A DNA stretch of 7,928 nt from Solirubrobacterales bacterium. Its GTDB lineage: Bacteria > Actinomycetota > Thermoleophilia > Solirubrobacterales > Solirubrobacteraceae. The notes beneath the pieces were generated by a model. The model saw nothing but the letters and a program-made list of their open reading frames with translations. It did no database searches and was not told where the DNA came from. A program made the translations under genes and the position numbers. This document shows, in pieces, positions 1 to 5,411 of this stretch. The stretch is taken from positions 1 to 7,928 of the forward strand of contig JACCQW010000320.1 of the NCBI GenBank assembly GCA_013813955.1, given 5' to 3'. Every line of letters begins with the position of its first letter. Positions within the stretch are counted from its first letter, which is position 1.

Positions 1-53
1 CCCACAACCTGGGCAAGCTGCACCGCCACCAGCTGGCCGCGGCAACCCCCTGA
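1..53 (+). CDS. C-terminal end of a plus-strand gene, possibly a transposase (partial)
   Basis: The frame starting at base 3 reads 16 codons to a TGA at 51-53 and would encode HNLGKLHRHQLAAATP. The rest lies outside the window. An Asn-Leu-x-Lys-Leu-His ending resembles, from memory, the extreme C-terminus of some IS1182/IS5-type transposases, so a transposase tail is a reasonable guess. Sixteen residues are too few for a firm family call. Another frame is open through this whole stretch but has no protein-like features. The call that a gene ends here is moderate; the transposase identity is weak. Confidence 0.35.
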   Translation, partial: HNLGKLHRHQLAAATP

Positions 54-266
54 AGAGACGCCCGAGCAGCTTCCGGGCGGCTTCAGCGCCCACGATCAGG
101 CGGCACGCGCGAATCACCGGCCAGCGAGCCGATCGAACCGCCAGCGAGTTACGCAACAGCCACGCGTGAAAGCAAGCGTCGCGCCCTCCGTCAGCCAGCC
201 ACCAACCTCCGGCGTGCCGGGACCATGTTGCAGAAAGCCCGCGCCCGGCACCGTCCGGCACGCGGC
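54..266. other. Non-coding gap between the partial gene and tetR
   Basis: No convincing gene is seen here. It holds a GAGTTACGCAACAG stretch at 146-159 that could be an insertion-sequence end, and competing GC-rich inverted repeats near 212-263 next to the tetR stop codon. Confidence 0.5.
212..263 (-). terminator. Possible hairpin terminator 3' of tetR
   Basis: GCGTGCCGG at 212-220 is the exact reverse complement of CCGGCACGC at 255-263. An overlapping alternative pairs GTGCCGGG (214-221) with CCCGGCAC (244-251). The hairpins lie just downstream of the minus-strand tetR stop at 267. There is no T-tract, and the loop of the longer stem is 34 bases, so an intrinsic terminator is only a possibility. 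A transcript-end stabilising hairpin is an equally good reading. Confidence 0.25.
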
Positions 267-881
267 CTACTCCGCGTCGAGCAACCCGACGAGCAGTGCG
301 CGGGAGGTGCGCCACTGCTTGGCGGTGGCGCCCGTGCCGGGCATCACGACGTCGAGCAGGGAGACGCCGCGGATCGCGTTGAGCACGAGGTCCATCAACG
401 CCTGGCGGTCGGCCTGCGCGGGGAACAGCAGGCGGTAGAGCACGACGGTGTCGCGGGCCAGCCGGCGCTCGAGCGGCGCGAGGCTCGCCTGCAGCTCGGG
501 GTCGGTCCGCGCGGCCGCCCACAGGTCGACGGCGCCCTGGAACAGCGGGCTGCAGAACAGCTCGAACAGCAGGTCCAGCGACCGGCCGGTGCGATCGCGC
601 CCCTCGGGCATCCGTTCCACGATGCCGCGCAGCTCCTCGCCGCGGCGGTCGGCGTAGTGCTCGATCGCCGCGGCCACCAGCGCGGTCCGCGTCTGGAAGT
701 GATGCAGGGGCGCTCCGCGCGAGAGCCCGGCACGCTCGGCGACCCGGCTCGTGGTCGTGTTCGCGTAGCCGAACTCGACCAGGCACTCCAGCGCGGCGTC
801 CAGCAGCGCCGCGCGGGTGGTCGCGCTGCGCTGCACCTGCGTGCGCCGCGGCTGGGCCGTGGGGGTCGCGGGTTCGGCCAT
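267..881 (-). CDS. TetR/AcrR-family transcriptional regulator
   Basis: Predicted DNA-binding repressor of 204 residues when started at the ATG at 881, a normal TetR length. The N-terminal helix-turn-helix reads TTTSRVAERAGLSRGAPLHHF (counted in two pieces: TTTSRVAERAGL, then SRGAPLHHF) and is a clear TetR recognition region. The remaining all-helical part is the ligand-binding and dimerisation domain, which is too variable to name a ligand. An in-frame ATG at 905 would add eight residues, but it lies inside the putative operator; the 881 start is preferred. No Shine-Dalgarno sequence precedes 881. A TAGCCT/TATAGC -10-like element ends 7 bases before the ATG, which suggests a leaderless transcript. 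The gene is divergent from the thiolase-dehydrogenase operon, so it most likely controls that operon and itself, with an acyl-CoA as plausible inducer (inference). Confidence 0.92.
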   Translation of the reverse strand: MAEPATPTAQPRRTQVQRSATTRAALLDAALECLVEFGYANTTTSRVAERAGLSRGAPLHHFQTRTALVAAAIEHYADRRGEELRGIVERMPEGRDRTGRSLDLLFELFCSPLFQGAVDLWAAARTDPELQASLAPLERRLARDTVVLYRLLFPAQADRQALMDLVLNAIRGVSLLDVVMPGTGATAKQWRTSRALLVGLLDAE

Positions 882-888
882 CGCGGAC

Positions 889-896
889 AGGCTATA
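889..896 (-). promoter_or_regulatory. Candidate -10 element of tetR (leaderless start)
   Basis: On the minus strand TATAGC (896-891) overlaps TAGCCT (894-889), which fits the TANNNT pattern. Seven bases separate TAGCCT from the ATG at 881, so transcription would begin at or next to the start codon. No clear -35 box is seen. This is inference from spacing only. Confidence 0.35.
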
Positions 897-897
897 C

Positions 898-923
898 ACT
901 TGCATTCACGAACGCATGTAAGT
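898..923. promoter_or_regulatory. Putative TetR operator in the divergent gap
   Basis: ACTTGCAT at 898-905 and ATGTAAGT at 916-923 form an inverted repeat matching at 7 of 8 positions with a 10-base spacer. It lies in the 103-base gap between the divergent regulator and thiolase starts. The right arm overlaps a TAAGTT -10-like hexamer (919-924) for the plus-strand operon, and the left arm lies just upstream of the tetR -10. A dimer bound here could repress both directions, the standard TetR-family arrangement. Confidence 0.5.
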
Positions 924-972
924 TGGTAGCCTGCCGCTCTCCCGTCACGCCACGCTGACCTCGAACCGCAAC

Positions 973-978
973 CAGGAG
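973..978 (+). promoter_or_regulatory. Ribosome binding site of the thiolase gene
   Basis: CAGGAG lies 6 bases upstream of the ATG at 985, which fixes that start. It is the clearest Shine-Dalgarno sequence of the module. Confidence 0.75.
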
Positions 979-984
979 CCAGAC

Positions 985-2178
985 ATGAGCCAGAAGACCT
1001 ATGTGATCGGCGTCGGCATGACGAAGTTCGACAAGCCGGGCACCAAGGAGGGCGACTACCCCGACTGGGCCAAGGAGGCCGGGCAGAAGGCGCTGGCCGA
1101 CGCGGGCATCGCCTACGAGCTCGTCGAGCAGGCCTACGCGGGCTACTGCTACGGCGACTCGACCTACGGCCAGCGCGCGATCTACCAGCTCGGCCTAACC
1201 GGCATCCCGGTCGTCAACGTCAACAACAACTGCTCTACGGGCTCCAGCGCGCTGTACCTCGCGCGCCAGGCGATCAAGGGCGGCCTGGCCGACTGCGCGC
1301 TGGCGATCGGCTTCGAGAAGATGGAGAAGGGCTCTCTGGGGATGAAGTACACCGACCGCACGCCGGCGATGGACAAGCACATGGGCCGCATGTTCGAGCT
1401 GCGCGAGCCCGAGCAGTCCCCCTTCGCCCCGCAGATGTTCGGCAACGCCGGGCGCGACCACATGCAGAAGTACGGCTCCACGCCCGAGCACTTCGCGTGG
1501 ATCGGATGGAAGAACCACAAGCACTCGGTCAACAACCCTTATGCGCAGTTCCAGACGGAGTACTCGCTGCAGGACATCAAGGACGCGAAGATGATCCACG
1601 ACCCGCTGACCAAGCTGCAGTGCTCGCCGACCAGCGACGGCGCGGGCTGCGCGATCGTCGCCTCCGAGCGCTTCGTCGACGAGCGCGGCCTCGGTGACCA
1701 GGCGATCGAGATCGTGGGACAGTCGATGGTCACCGACCTCTCCTCCACGTTCGACGAGACCGCCGACTGCATGACGATCGTCGGCTACGACATGTCGAAG
1801 ACCGCGGCCGACCGCGCCTACGAGGAGGCGCAGATCTCCGCCGACGACGTCGACGTCTGCGAACTGCATGACTGCTTCAGCGCCAACGAGCTGATCACAT
1901 ACGAGGCGCTCGGCTTCGCCGAGCAGGGCGAGGGCCACAAGCTCGTCGACGACGAGGCGACGACGTTCGGCGGCAAGGTCGTCGTCAACCCCTCGGGCGG
2001 CTTGATCTCCAAGGGCCACCCGCTGGGTGCCACCGGCCTCGCGCAGTGCAGCGAGCTGACCTGGCAGCTGCGCGGCCAGGCCGAAAAGCGGCAGGTCGAC
2101 GGGGCGAAGGTCGCGCTGCAGCACAACATCGGCCTTGGCGGCGCCGCCGTGGTCACCGTCTACAAGCCGGCGGCCTAG
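985..2178 (+). CDS. SCPx-type thiolase (lipid-transfer protein family)
   Basis: Predicted 3-ketoacyl-CoA thiolase of 397 residues that splits a 3-oxoacyl-CoA with CoA into a shortened acyl-CoA plus acetyl- or propionyl-CoA, in the cytoplasm. The nucleophilic Cys83 lies in NNCSTGSSA (81-89). A second active-site block, HDCFSANE, is at 295-302. The [18 protein letters not shown] region (335-352) supplies His345. The end, [13 protein letters not shown] (378-390), is the SCPx version in place of the CxGGG ending of classical thiolases. These blocks closely match, from memory, the thiolase domain of animal sterol carrier protein X, but the sterol-carrier domain fused there is absent. Known SCPx enzymes act on branched and side-chain 3-oxoacyl-CoAs. 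CAGGAG at 973-978 lies 6 bases before the ATG. The next gene starts 4 bases after the stop, so the two form an operon. Confidence 0.93.
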   Translation: MSQKTYVIGVGMTKFDKPGTKEGDYPDWAKEAGQKALADAGIAYELVEQAYAGYCYGDSTYGQRAIYQLGLTGIPVVNVNNNCSTGSSALYLARQAIKGGLADCALAIGFEKMEKGSLGMKYTDRTPAMDKHMGRMFELREPEQSPFAPQMFGNAGRDHMQKYGSTPEHFAWIGWKNHKHSVNNPYAQFQTEYSLQDIKDAKMIHDPLTKLQCSPTSDGAGCAIVASERFVDERGLGDQAIEIVGQSMVTDLSSTFDETADCMTIVGYDMSKTAADRAYEEAQISADDVDVCELHDCFSANELITYEALGFAEQGEGHKLVDDEATTFGGKVVVNPSGGLISKGHPLGATGLAQCSELTWQLRGQAEKRQVDGAKVALQHNIGLGGAAVVTVYKPAA

Positions 2179-2182
2179 GACG

Positions 2183-3325
2183 ATGGGCGCCGCGCTGACC
2201 GACGAGCAGAAGGACTTCGTCGCGGCGATCCGCGACTTCTGCGCCAAGGAGTGCGGCACGCGCGAGCAGCGCGACGCGCTCACCGACGGGGGCGAGAAGC
2301 ACCACAACGACGCGCTGTACCGCCAGATGGCCGAGCTGGGGTGGGTCGGCGCGTCGATCCCCGAGGCCTACGGCGGTTCGGGCGGCGGCATGGTCGACGC
2401 GTGCCTGCTGTTGCAGGAGAGCGCGCGTGGCCTGGCCCCGATCGGCGCCGTGGCCACCACTCTGATCGTGGCCGGCGCCTACGAGCGCTTCGGCACCGAG
2501 GAGCAGAAGCAGGCGATGCTCGGCGGGATCGTCGCGGGCGCAGCGGAGGCGATCGCGATGTCCGAGCCGGAGGCCGGCTCGGACGTCGGCAACCTCTCCT
2601 GCCGCGCGGCGCGTGAGAACGGCGGCTTCACCGTCAACGGGCAGAAGACGTGGATCTCCAACGCCGCGCACTCCGACCACGTGCTGCTCATCGCGCGCAC
2701 GAACCGCGACGGCTCCAAGCACGAGGGGATGACGATGTTCGAGGTTCCCCACGATGCGGAGGGCATGGAGATCCGCCCGATCGAGACGATGGGCGGCAAC
2801 GACACCAACGACATCTTCTTCACCGACTGCCATCTGCCGCAGGACGCGGTCATCGGCGAGGTCGACCAGGGCTGGAAGCAGCTCATGGCCGGGCTGAACG
2901 TCGAGCGGCTGATCATCGCCGCCCAGCTGCTCGGGGTCGCCGAGCGCGCGTTCGACGACACGCTGACCTACGTCAAGGAGCGCAAGCAGTTCGGGCGGGC
3001 GATCGGGTCCTTCCAGGTGCTCAAGCACCGCCTCGCAGATCTCGCGACGGAGATCGAGTGCTGCCGGCTGCTCGTCTACGACGTCGCCGCGAGCGTCGAT
3101 GCCAACCCGGGCCGGATGTTCCCGCGCGAGGCGTCGATGGCCAAGCTCAAGGTCACCGAGGTGGCAAAGAAGATGTCGCTGGAGGGCATGCAGATGATGG
3201 GCGGCTACGGCTACGCCACCGAGTACGACATGGAGCGTCACGTCCGCACCGCGCTCGTCTCGACGATCTACGGCGGGACGAGCGAGATCCAGCGCGAGAT
3301 CGTCTCCAAGACCTACGGGCTCTGA
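2183..3325 (+). CDS. Acyl-CoA dehydrogenase, LCAD/IVD-like active-site layout
   Basis: FAD-dependent enzyme of 380 residues that oxidises an acyl-CoA to the trans-2-enoyl-CoA and passes electrons to electron-transfer flavoprotein. Domains follow the family order: N-terminal helices (about 1-120), a beta domain with AMSEPEAGSD (125-134) and KTWISN (155-160) that binds flavin and substrate, and a C-terminal helical domain with RKQFGRAI (267-274), the GGYGY block (340-344) and IYGGTSEIQR (362-371). The usual catalytic Glu of the YEGTS motif is Gly here (Gly364). The NVERLI motif instead carries Glu241, where long-chain and isovaleryl-CoA dehydrogenases keep their base. The ATG at 2183 is chosen because it gives a normal N-terminus (LTDEQKDFV). 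An upstream in-frame ATG at 2135 lies inside the thiolase gene. AGGA at 2177-2180 overlaps the thiolase stop and sits close to the start, so translational coupling is likely. Confidence 0.93.
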   Translation: MGAALTDEQKDFVAAIRDFCAKECGTREQRDALTDGGEKHHNDALYRQMAELGWVGASIPEAYGGSGGGMVDACLLLQESARGLAPIGAVATTLIVAGAYERFGTEEQKQAMLGGIVAGAAEAIAMSEPEAGSDVGNLSCRAARENGGFTVNGQKTWISNAAHSDHVLLIARTNRDGSKHEGMTMFEVPHDAEGMEIRPIETMGGNDTNDIFFTDCHLPQDAVIGEVDQGWKQLMAGLNVERLIIAAQLLGVAERAFDDTLTYVKERKQFGRAIGSFQVLKHRLADLATEIECCRLLVYDVAASVDANPGRMFPREASMAKLKVTEVAKKMSLEGMQMMGGYGYATEYDMERHVRTALVSTIYGGTSEIQREIVSKTYGL

Positions 3326-3640
3326 TCAGTCGCACTCCACGGCCGCGGCCAGCGCTCCGCAGACCTCGCTCATGCGCTCGGGACCGAGGCGAGCGATGCG
3401 CTCGACGAGCAGGGCCAGCGCGAGCGGCTGCACGTTGTCCAGGGAGACGACGCATGCGCGGGGGACGCCGTCACGGTCGTCCAGCGCGACCTCCGTGGGA
3501 AGGTCGCGGATGCGGGTCGTCAGCGGCGCGACGAGCGGGCGCGTCAGCGAGCTGAGAACCGCGTCGCGGGACAGGACGAGAACCGGCCGGCGGCCGAGCG
3601 CGGGGTCCTCGGACCACCAGATCTCGCCGCGTGCTACCAC
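3326..3640 (-). CDS. MazF/PemK-family toxin (endoribonuclease)
   Basis: Predicted 104-residue mRNA interferase, normal size for the family. Family blocks are RGEIWWSEDP (4-13), RRPVLVLSRD (17-26), the PLTT segment (39-42), VALDDRDGVPR (51-61) with the following VSLDNVQ (65-71), and a C-terminal helix with MSEVCGAL (90-97). The loop between the first two strands is shorter than in many MazF proteins. The start is GTG at 3640, which overlaps the antitoxin stop (the shared stretch is GTGGTAG, 3640-3634), so the two are probably translationally coupled. A longer frame from 3700 lies within the antitoxin gene and is not needed. Its TGA (3328-3326) directly abuts the acyl-CoA dehydrogenase TGA. The fold family is confident; target sequence and activity cannot be read from the DNA. 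Confidence 0.87.
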   Translation of the reverse strand: MVARGEIWWSEDPALGRRPVLVLSRDAVLSSLTRPLVAPLTTRIRDLPTEVALDDRDGVPRACVVSLDNVQPLALALLVERIARLGPERMSEVCGALAAAVECD

Positions 3641-3924
3641 GACTGGGTCTCCTCGTCGGCGAGAGCGGCCAGGTTGCGGCGGGTGTTGGTCTCGGTCCAC
3701 GCATCGAGATCGCCCCAGACATCGTCTGCCGTCCGCTGCGGGACCCGGCGATAGCCGTCGATCATGCGGTCCGAGACCTCGGCCGAGCGATCCTCCCGCA
3801 GCGCCTGCTCGAGCAGCTCGCGGATCAGAGCCGATCGGGACACGCCCCGCGCGGCAGCGCGGCGGTCGAGCAGATCGACGAGGGCCTCGGTGAGCTGGAC
3901 CAGCGTCTGGGCGCGCGCCGACAT
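3634..3924 (-). CDS. Ribbon-helix-helix antitoxin of the MazF pair
   Basis: Predicted 96-residue antitoxin. Residues 6-45 form a ribbon-helix-helix DNA-binding domain: the strand QTLVQLTEALV, then RRAAARGVSRSALIRELL. The tail (about 55-96, containing DVWGDLDAW and RRNLAALADEE) would wrap and block the toxin. The ATG at 3924 is chosen because it places the beta strand at the N-terminus. An in-frame ATG at 3954 lies inside the palindrome upstream, and the frame further up runs into rsgA. The gene comes first in the pair, overlaps the toxin start by 7 bases, and is probably autoregulated with it. It lies 62 bases downstream of the rsgA stop on the same strand, so some read-through from rsgA is possible. 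Confidence 0.85.
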   Translation of the reverse strand: MSARAQTLVQLTEALVDLLDRRAAARGVSRSALIRELLEQALREDRSAEVSDRMIDGYRRVPQRTADDVWGDLDAWTETNTRRNLAALADEETQSW

Positions 3925-3940
3925 CGCGCGATCATCTTTG

Positions 3941-3962
3941 CATATGACGACCATATGGTCAT
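3941..3962. promoter_or_regulatory. Putative operator of the toxin-antitoxin operon
   Basis: GACCATATGGTC at 3949-3960 is a perfect 12-base palindrome, and CATATG is repeated at 3941-3946 and 3952-3957, 11 bases apart. Outer ATGAC (3944-3948) and GTCAT (3958-3962) are also inverted. This AT-richer island stands out from its GC-rich surroundings and lies 17 to 38 bases upstream of the antitoxin start at 3924, where RHH antitoxins normally bind to repress their own operon. Confidence 0.6.
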
Positions 3963-3986
3963 TCGGAGGCCGTCGTCCGGCGCGGC

Positions 3987-4922
3987 TCAGCCGTCGCCCT
4001 TGATCCGGCGGGCGTCGCGTTGGAGCGCGCGATGAGAGCGGCCGCGCTGCTCGCGCTCGCGCGCCGCCGCCCGGCGGTCCTCGATCCACGCCTGCTCGCG
4101 CCGCAGCTTGCGCCACGCGGCGAGGCGCTCGGGATCGGCGCCCTCGCGGACCGCGCAGCCGGGCTCCTCCTCGTGGGCGCAGTCGGCGAAGCGACAGCCC
4201 GCGGCGAGCGCCTCGATGTCGGCGAACGCCACCGCGGTCTCGTCCCACAGCCCGGCCTCCCGGATCCCCGGCGTGTCGATCAGCAGCGCACCGCCGGGCA
4301 GGGCGAGCAGCTCGCGGCCGACCGTCGTGTGGCGCCCGCGCCCGTCGCTGGCCCGGACCGGCGCGGTCGCCTGGCGGTCGTGGCCCAGCAGGGTGTTGAC
4401 CAGGGTGGACTTGCCCGCGCCTGACGGCCCGAGCAGCAGCGCGGTGCGCCCGGGCTCGAGCAGCGCGCGCAGGACCGTCAGGCCGTTGCCGTCGCGCACG
4501 CTGACCGCGACCGCGTCGGCGACGCCGAGCGAGCGCGCCAGGCGGGCCGCGTTCATGTCGGCCTCCGGATCCAGGTCGGCCTTGGTCAGCACGAGCGCCG
4601 CCGCCACGTCACCGGCCGTGGCGAGCGCGACCAGGCGCTCGGCGCGGCGGGCGTTGGGCTCGGGCAGCGGCTCGGCGACGAGCGCGAGGTCCACGTTGGC
4701 CGCGAGGACCTGGGGCGCGGTCTTGGTGCCGGCAGCCCGGCGGATCACGGTCCCGCGACGCTCGAGCACCGCGGCGATCGCACCGTCGGCGTCCAGCGCC
4801 ACCCAGTCGCCGGTGACCGGGGGACCGTCGTCGGCCTCGCGCAGCCGCCCGCGGGCGGCCACGAGGCGCGGCGTGCCGTCGGTCGTCGTCACGACCCACC
4901 GGCCGCTGTGCTGGGAGAGCAC
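3987..4922 (-). CDS. rsgA: Ribosome small-subunit-dependent GTPase RsgA (YjeQ)
   Basis: Circularly permuted GTPase that helps late maturation of the 30S ribosomal subunit. From the GTG at 4922 it has 311 residues: an OB-fold (about 5-65, with VTGDWVAL at 36-43), then the GTPase motifs in permuted order G4 TKAD (113-116), G5-like SVRDGNG (141-147), G1 GPSGAGKST (165-173), G2 region GRGRHTT (194-200) and G3 DTPG (216-219). The C-terminal zinc site is Cys243, Cys248, His250 and Cys256. The tail is Arg-rich. All key residues are intact. GTG 4922 is the first standard start codon in frame, but protein-like sequence continues upstream to about 5039 (ADELRALGDPGLSGGR precedes the start). The true N-terminus is therefore probably about 39 residues longer, giving about 350, or the window contains a frameshift near 4930-5046. 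Confidence 0.93.
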   Translation of the reverse strand: MLSQHSGRWVVTTTDGTPRLVAARGRLREADDGPPVTGDWVALDADGAIAAVLERRGTVIRRAAGTKTAPQVLAANVDLALVAEPLPEPNARRAERLVALATAGDVAAALVLTKADLDPEADMNAARLARSLGVADAVAVSVRDGNGLTVLRALLEPGRTALLLGPSGAGKSTLVNTLLGHDRQATAPVRASDGRGRHTTVGRELLALPGGALLIDTPGIREAGLWDETAVAFADIEALAAGCRFADCAHEEEPGCAVREGADPERLAAWRKLRREQAWIEDRRAAAREREQRGRSHRALQRDARRIKGDG

Positions 4923-5046
4923 CCTGCCGCCGCTCAGGCCGGGGTCGCCGAGCGCGCGCAGCTCGTCGGCGAGGTCGGGGCGCCGACCAAGATCGGCTGG
5001 TGTGGTGAAGGCGTCTGGTACGCGTCGAAGATACCGCAGGCCGCAT

Positions 5047-5051
5047 CCTCC
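5047..5051 (-). promoter_or_regulatory. GGAGG Shine-Dalgarno-like site upstream of rsgA
   Basis: On the minus strand GGAGG (5051-5047) is followed directly by an out-of-frame ATG (5046). Seven bases later comes a CTG (5039-5037) that is in frame with RsgA. The site fits initiation at that CTG better than at the GTG 4922, which lacks a strong ribosome binding site. Confidence 0.4.
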
Positions 5052-5104
5052 GGCGAGCTATTCAGAGGCGGGTCGACCCGGCAGGACTCCGCGCTCTGGA
5101 CGTG

Positions 5105-5126
5105 CATCGCCCCCCCATCGCCCCCC
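5105..5126. repeat. 11-base tandem repeat with C-runs (G-runs on minus strand)
   Basis: CATCGCCCCCC occurs twice in exact tandem (5105-5115 and 5116-5126). On the minus strand, upstream of rsgA, it gives runs of six and seven G. A second small tandem duplication, CCGGCCTG twice, lies at 5163-5178. No gene is seen between about 5052 and 5247. Confidence 0.8.
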
Positions 5127-5208
5127 TCCGTGACGACGTCGGCCCCTCCGAGGAACGGGCGGCCGGCCTGCCGGCCTGCGCCGAAGTCCGCGCTGCGCGC
5201 CGAGGCGG

Positions 5209-5236
5209 CTGACAGCGCAGGTGACGCGGCTATGAT
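5209..5236 (+). promoter_or_regulatory. Promoter of the tRNA-Gly gene
   Basis: CTGACA at 5209-5214 and TATGAT at 5231-5236 are separated by 16 bases and each differs at one position from the vegetative consensus. Transcription would start near 5243, a few bases before the mature tRNA end at 5248. It is the best sigma-70-type promoter in the window. Confidence 0.7.
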
Positions 5237-5247
5237 GTCGCCCTCGC

Positions 5248-5321
5248 GCGGATGTAGCTCAGTTGGCTAGAGCGTCTGCTTGCCATGCAGAAGGTCGAGG
5301 GTTCGAGTCCCTTCATCCGCT
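5248..5321 (+). tRNA. tRNA-Gly (anticodon GCC)
   Basis: A full cloverleaf can be drawn. The acceptor stem GCGGATG (5248-5254) pairs with CATCCGC (5314-5320). The D arm is GCTC/GAGC, the anticodon stem TCTGC/GCAGA encloses the loop TTGCCAT with anticodon GCC, and the T arm GAGGG/CCCTT encloses TTCGAGT. The discriminator base is T, as usual for bacterial glycine tRNAs. CCA is not encoded. A promoter lies just upstream and a hairpin terminator just downstream, so it appears to be a single-gene transcription unit. Confidence 0.96.
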
Positions 5322-5324
5322 TTC

Positions 5325-5354
5325 AGAAGCCCGCTTTTGCGGGCTTCTTGCGTT
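5325..5354 (+). terminator. Rho-independent-type terminator of the tRNA
   Basis: AGAAGCCCGC (5325-5334) and GCGGGCTTCT (5339-5348) form a perfect 10-base-pair stem with a TTTT loop, 3 bases after the tRNA. The tail after the stem (TGCGTT) is a poor U-tract, which is common in GC-rich actinobacteria. The stem is nearly symmetric and could act in both directions. Confidence 0.8.
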
Positions 5355-5411
5355 CTGGGTTCGAGACCACTCCTGCAGCTGCCCGGTTTGGACAGTGCTT
5401 GGCCGTGGTAG

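Noticed and set aside
882..905. ATG at 905 as tetR start
   Set aside because: It falls within the inverted repeat and upstream of the likely -10, so the message would probably lack it.
225..929. Plus-strand open frame of 234 codons opposite tetR
   Set aside because: It covers the TetR gene and its operator region. The product is Arg/Gly/Ala-rich, while the minus-strand frame has a clear helix-turn-helix.
2135..2182. Upstream ATG extension of the acyl-CoA dehydrogenase
   Set aside because: It would overlap the thiolase gene by 44 bases and add a Pro/Ser/Arg tail foreign to the family. ATG 2183 gives the normal N-terminus.
1195..2307. Long minus-strand open frame (370 codons) opposite the thiolase gene
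   Set aside because: It is the antisense shadow of a well-supported gene. GC-rich codon bias suppresses stops on the opposite strand, and the product is Arg/Val/Leu/Asp-rich with no family features.
2153..3241. Long minus-strand open frame (362 codons) opposite the acyl-CoA dehydrogenase gene
   Set aside because: Same antisense effect; low-complexity composition and no recognisable domain.
3925..4248. Antitoxin frame extended to 4248 or to the ATG at 3954
   Set aside because: The extension overlaps rsgA and is Arg/Gly-rich. ATG 3954 lies inside the palindrome, and RHH proteins start just before the beta strand, which fits 3924.
4108..5133. Plus-strand open frame of 341 codons opposite rsgA
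   Set aside because: Ser/Arg/Ala-rich antisense shadow of a gene with all GTPase and zinc motifs intact.
5248..5348. tRNA-Gly as an attachment site for an integrated element
   Set aside because: No integrase gene and no repeated copy of the tRNA 3' end occurs in the window.
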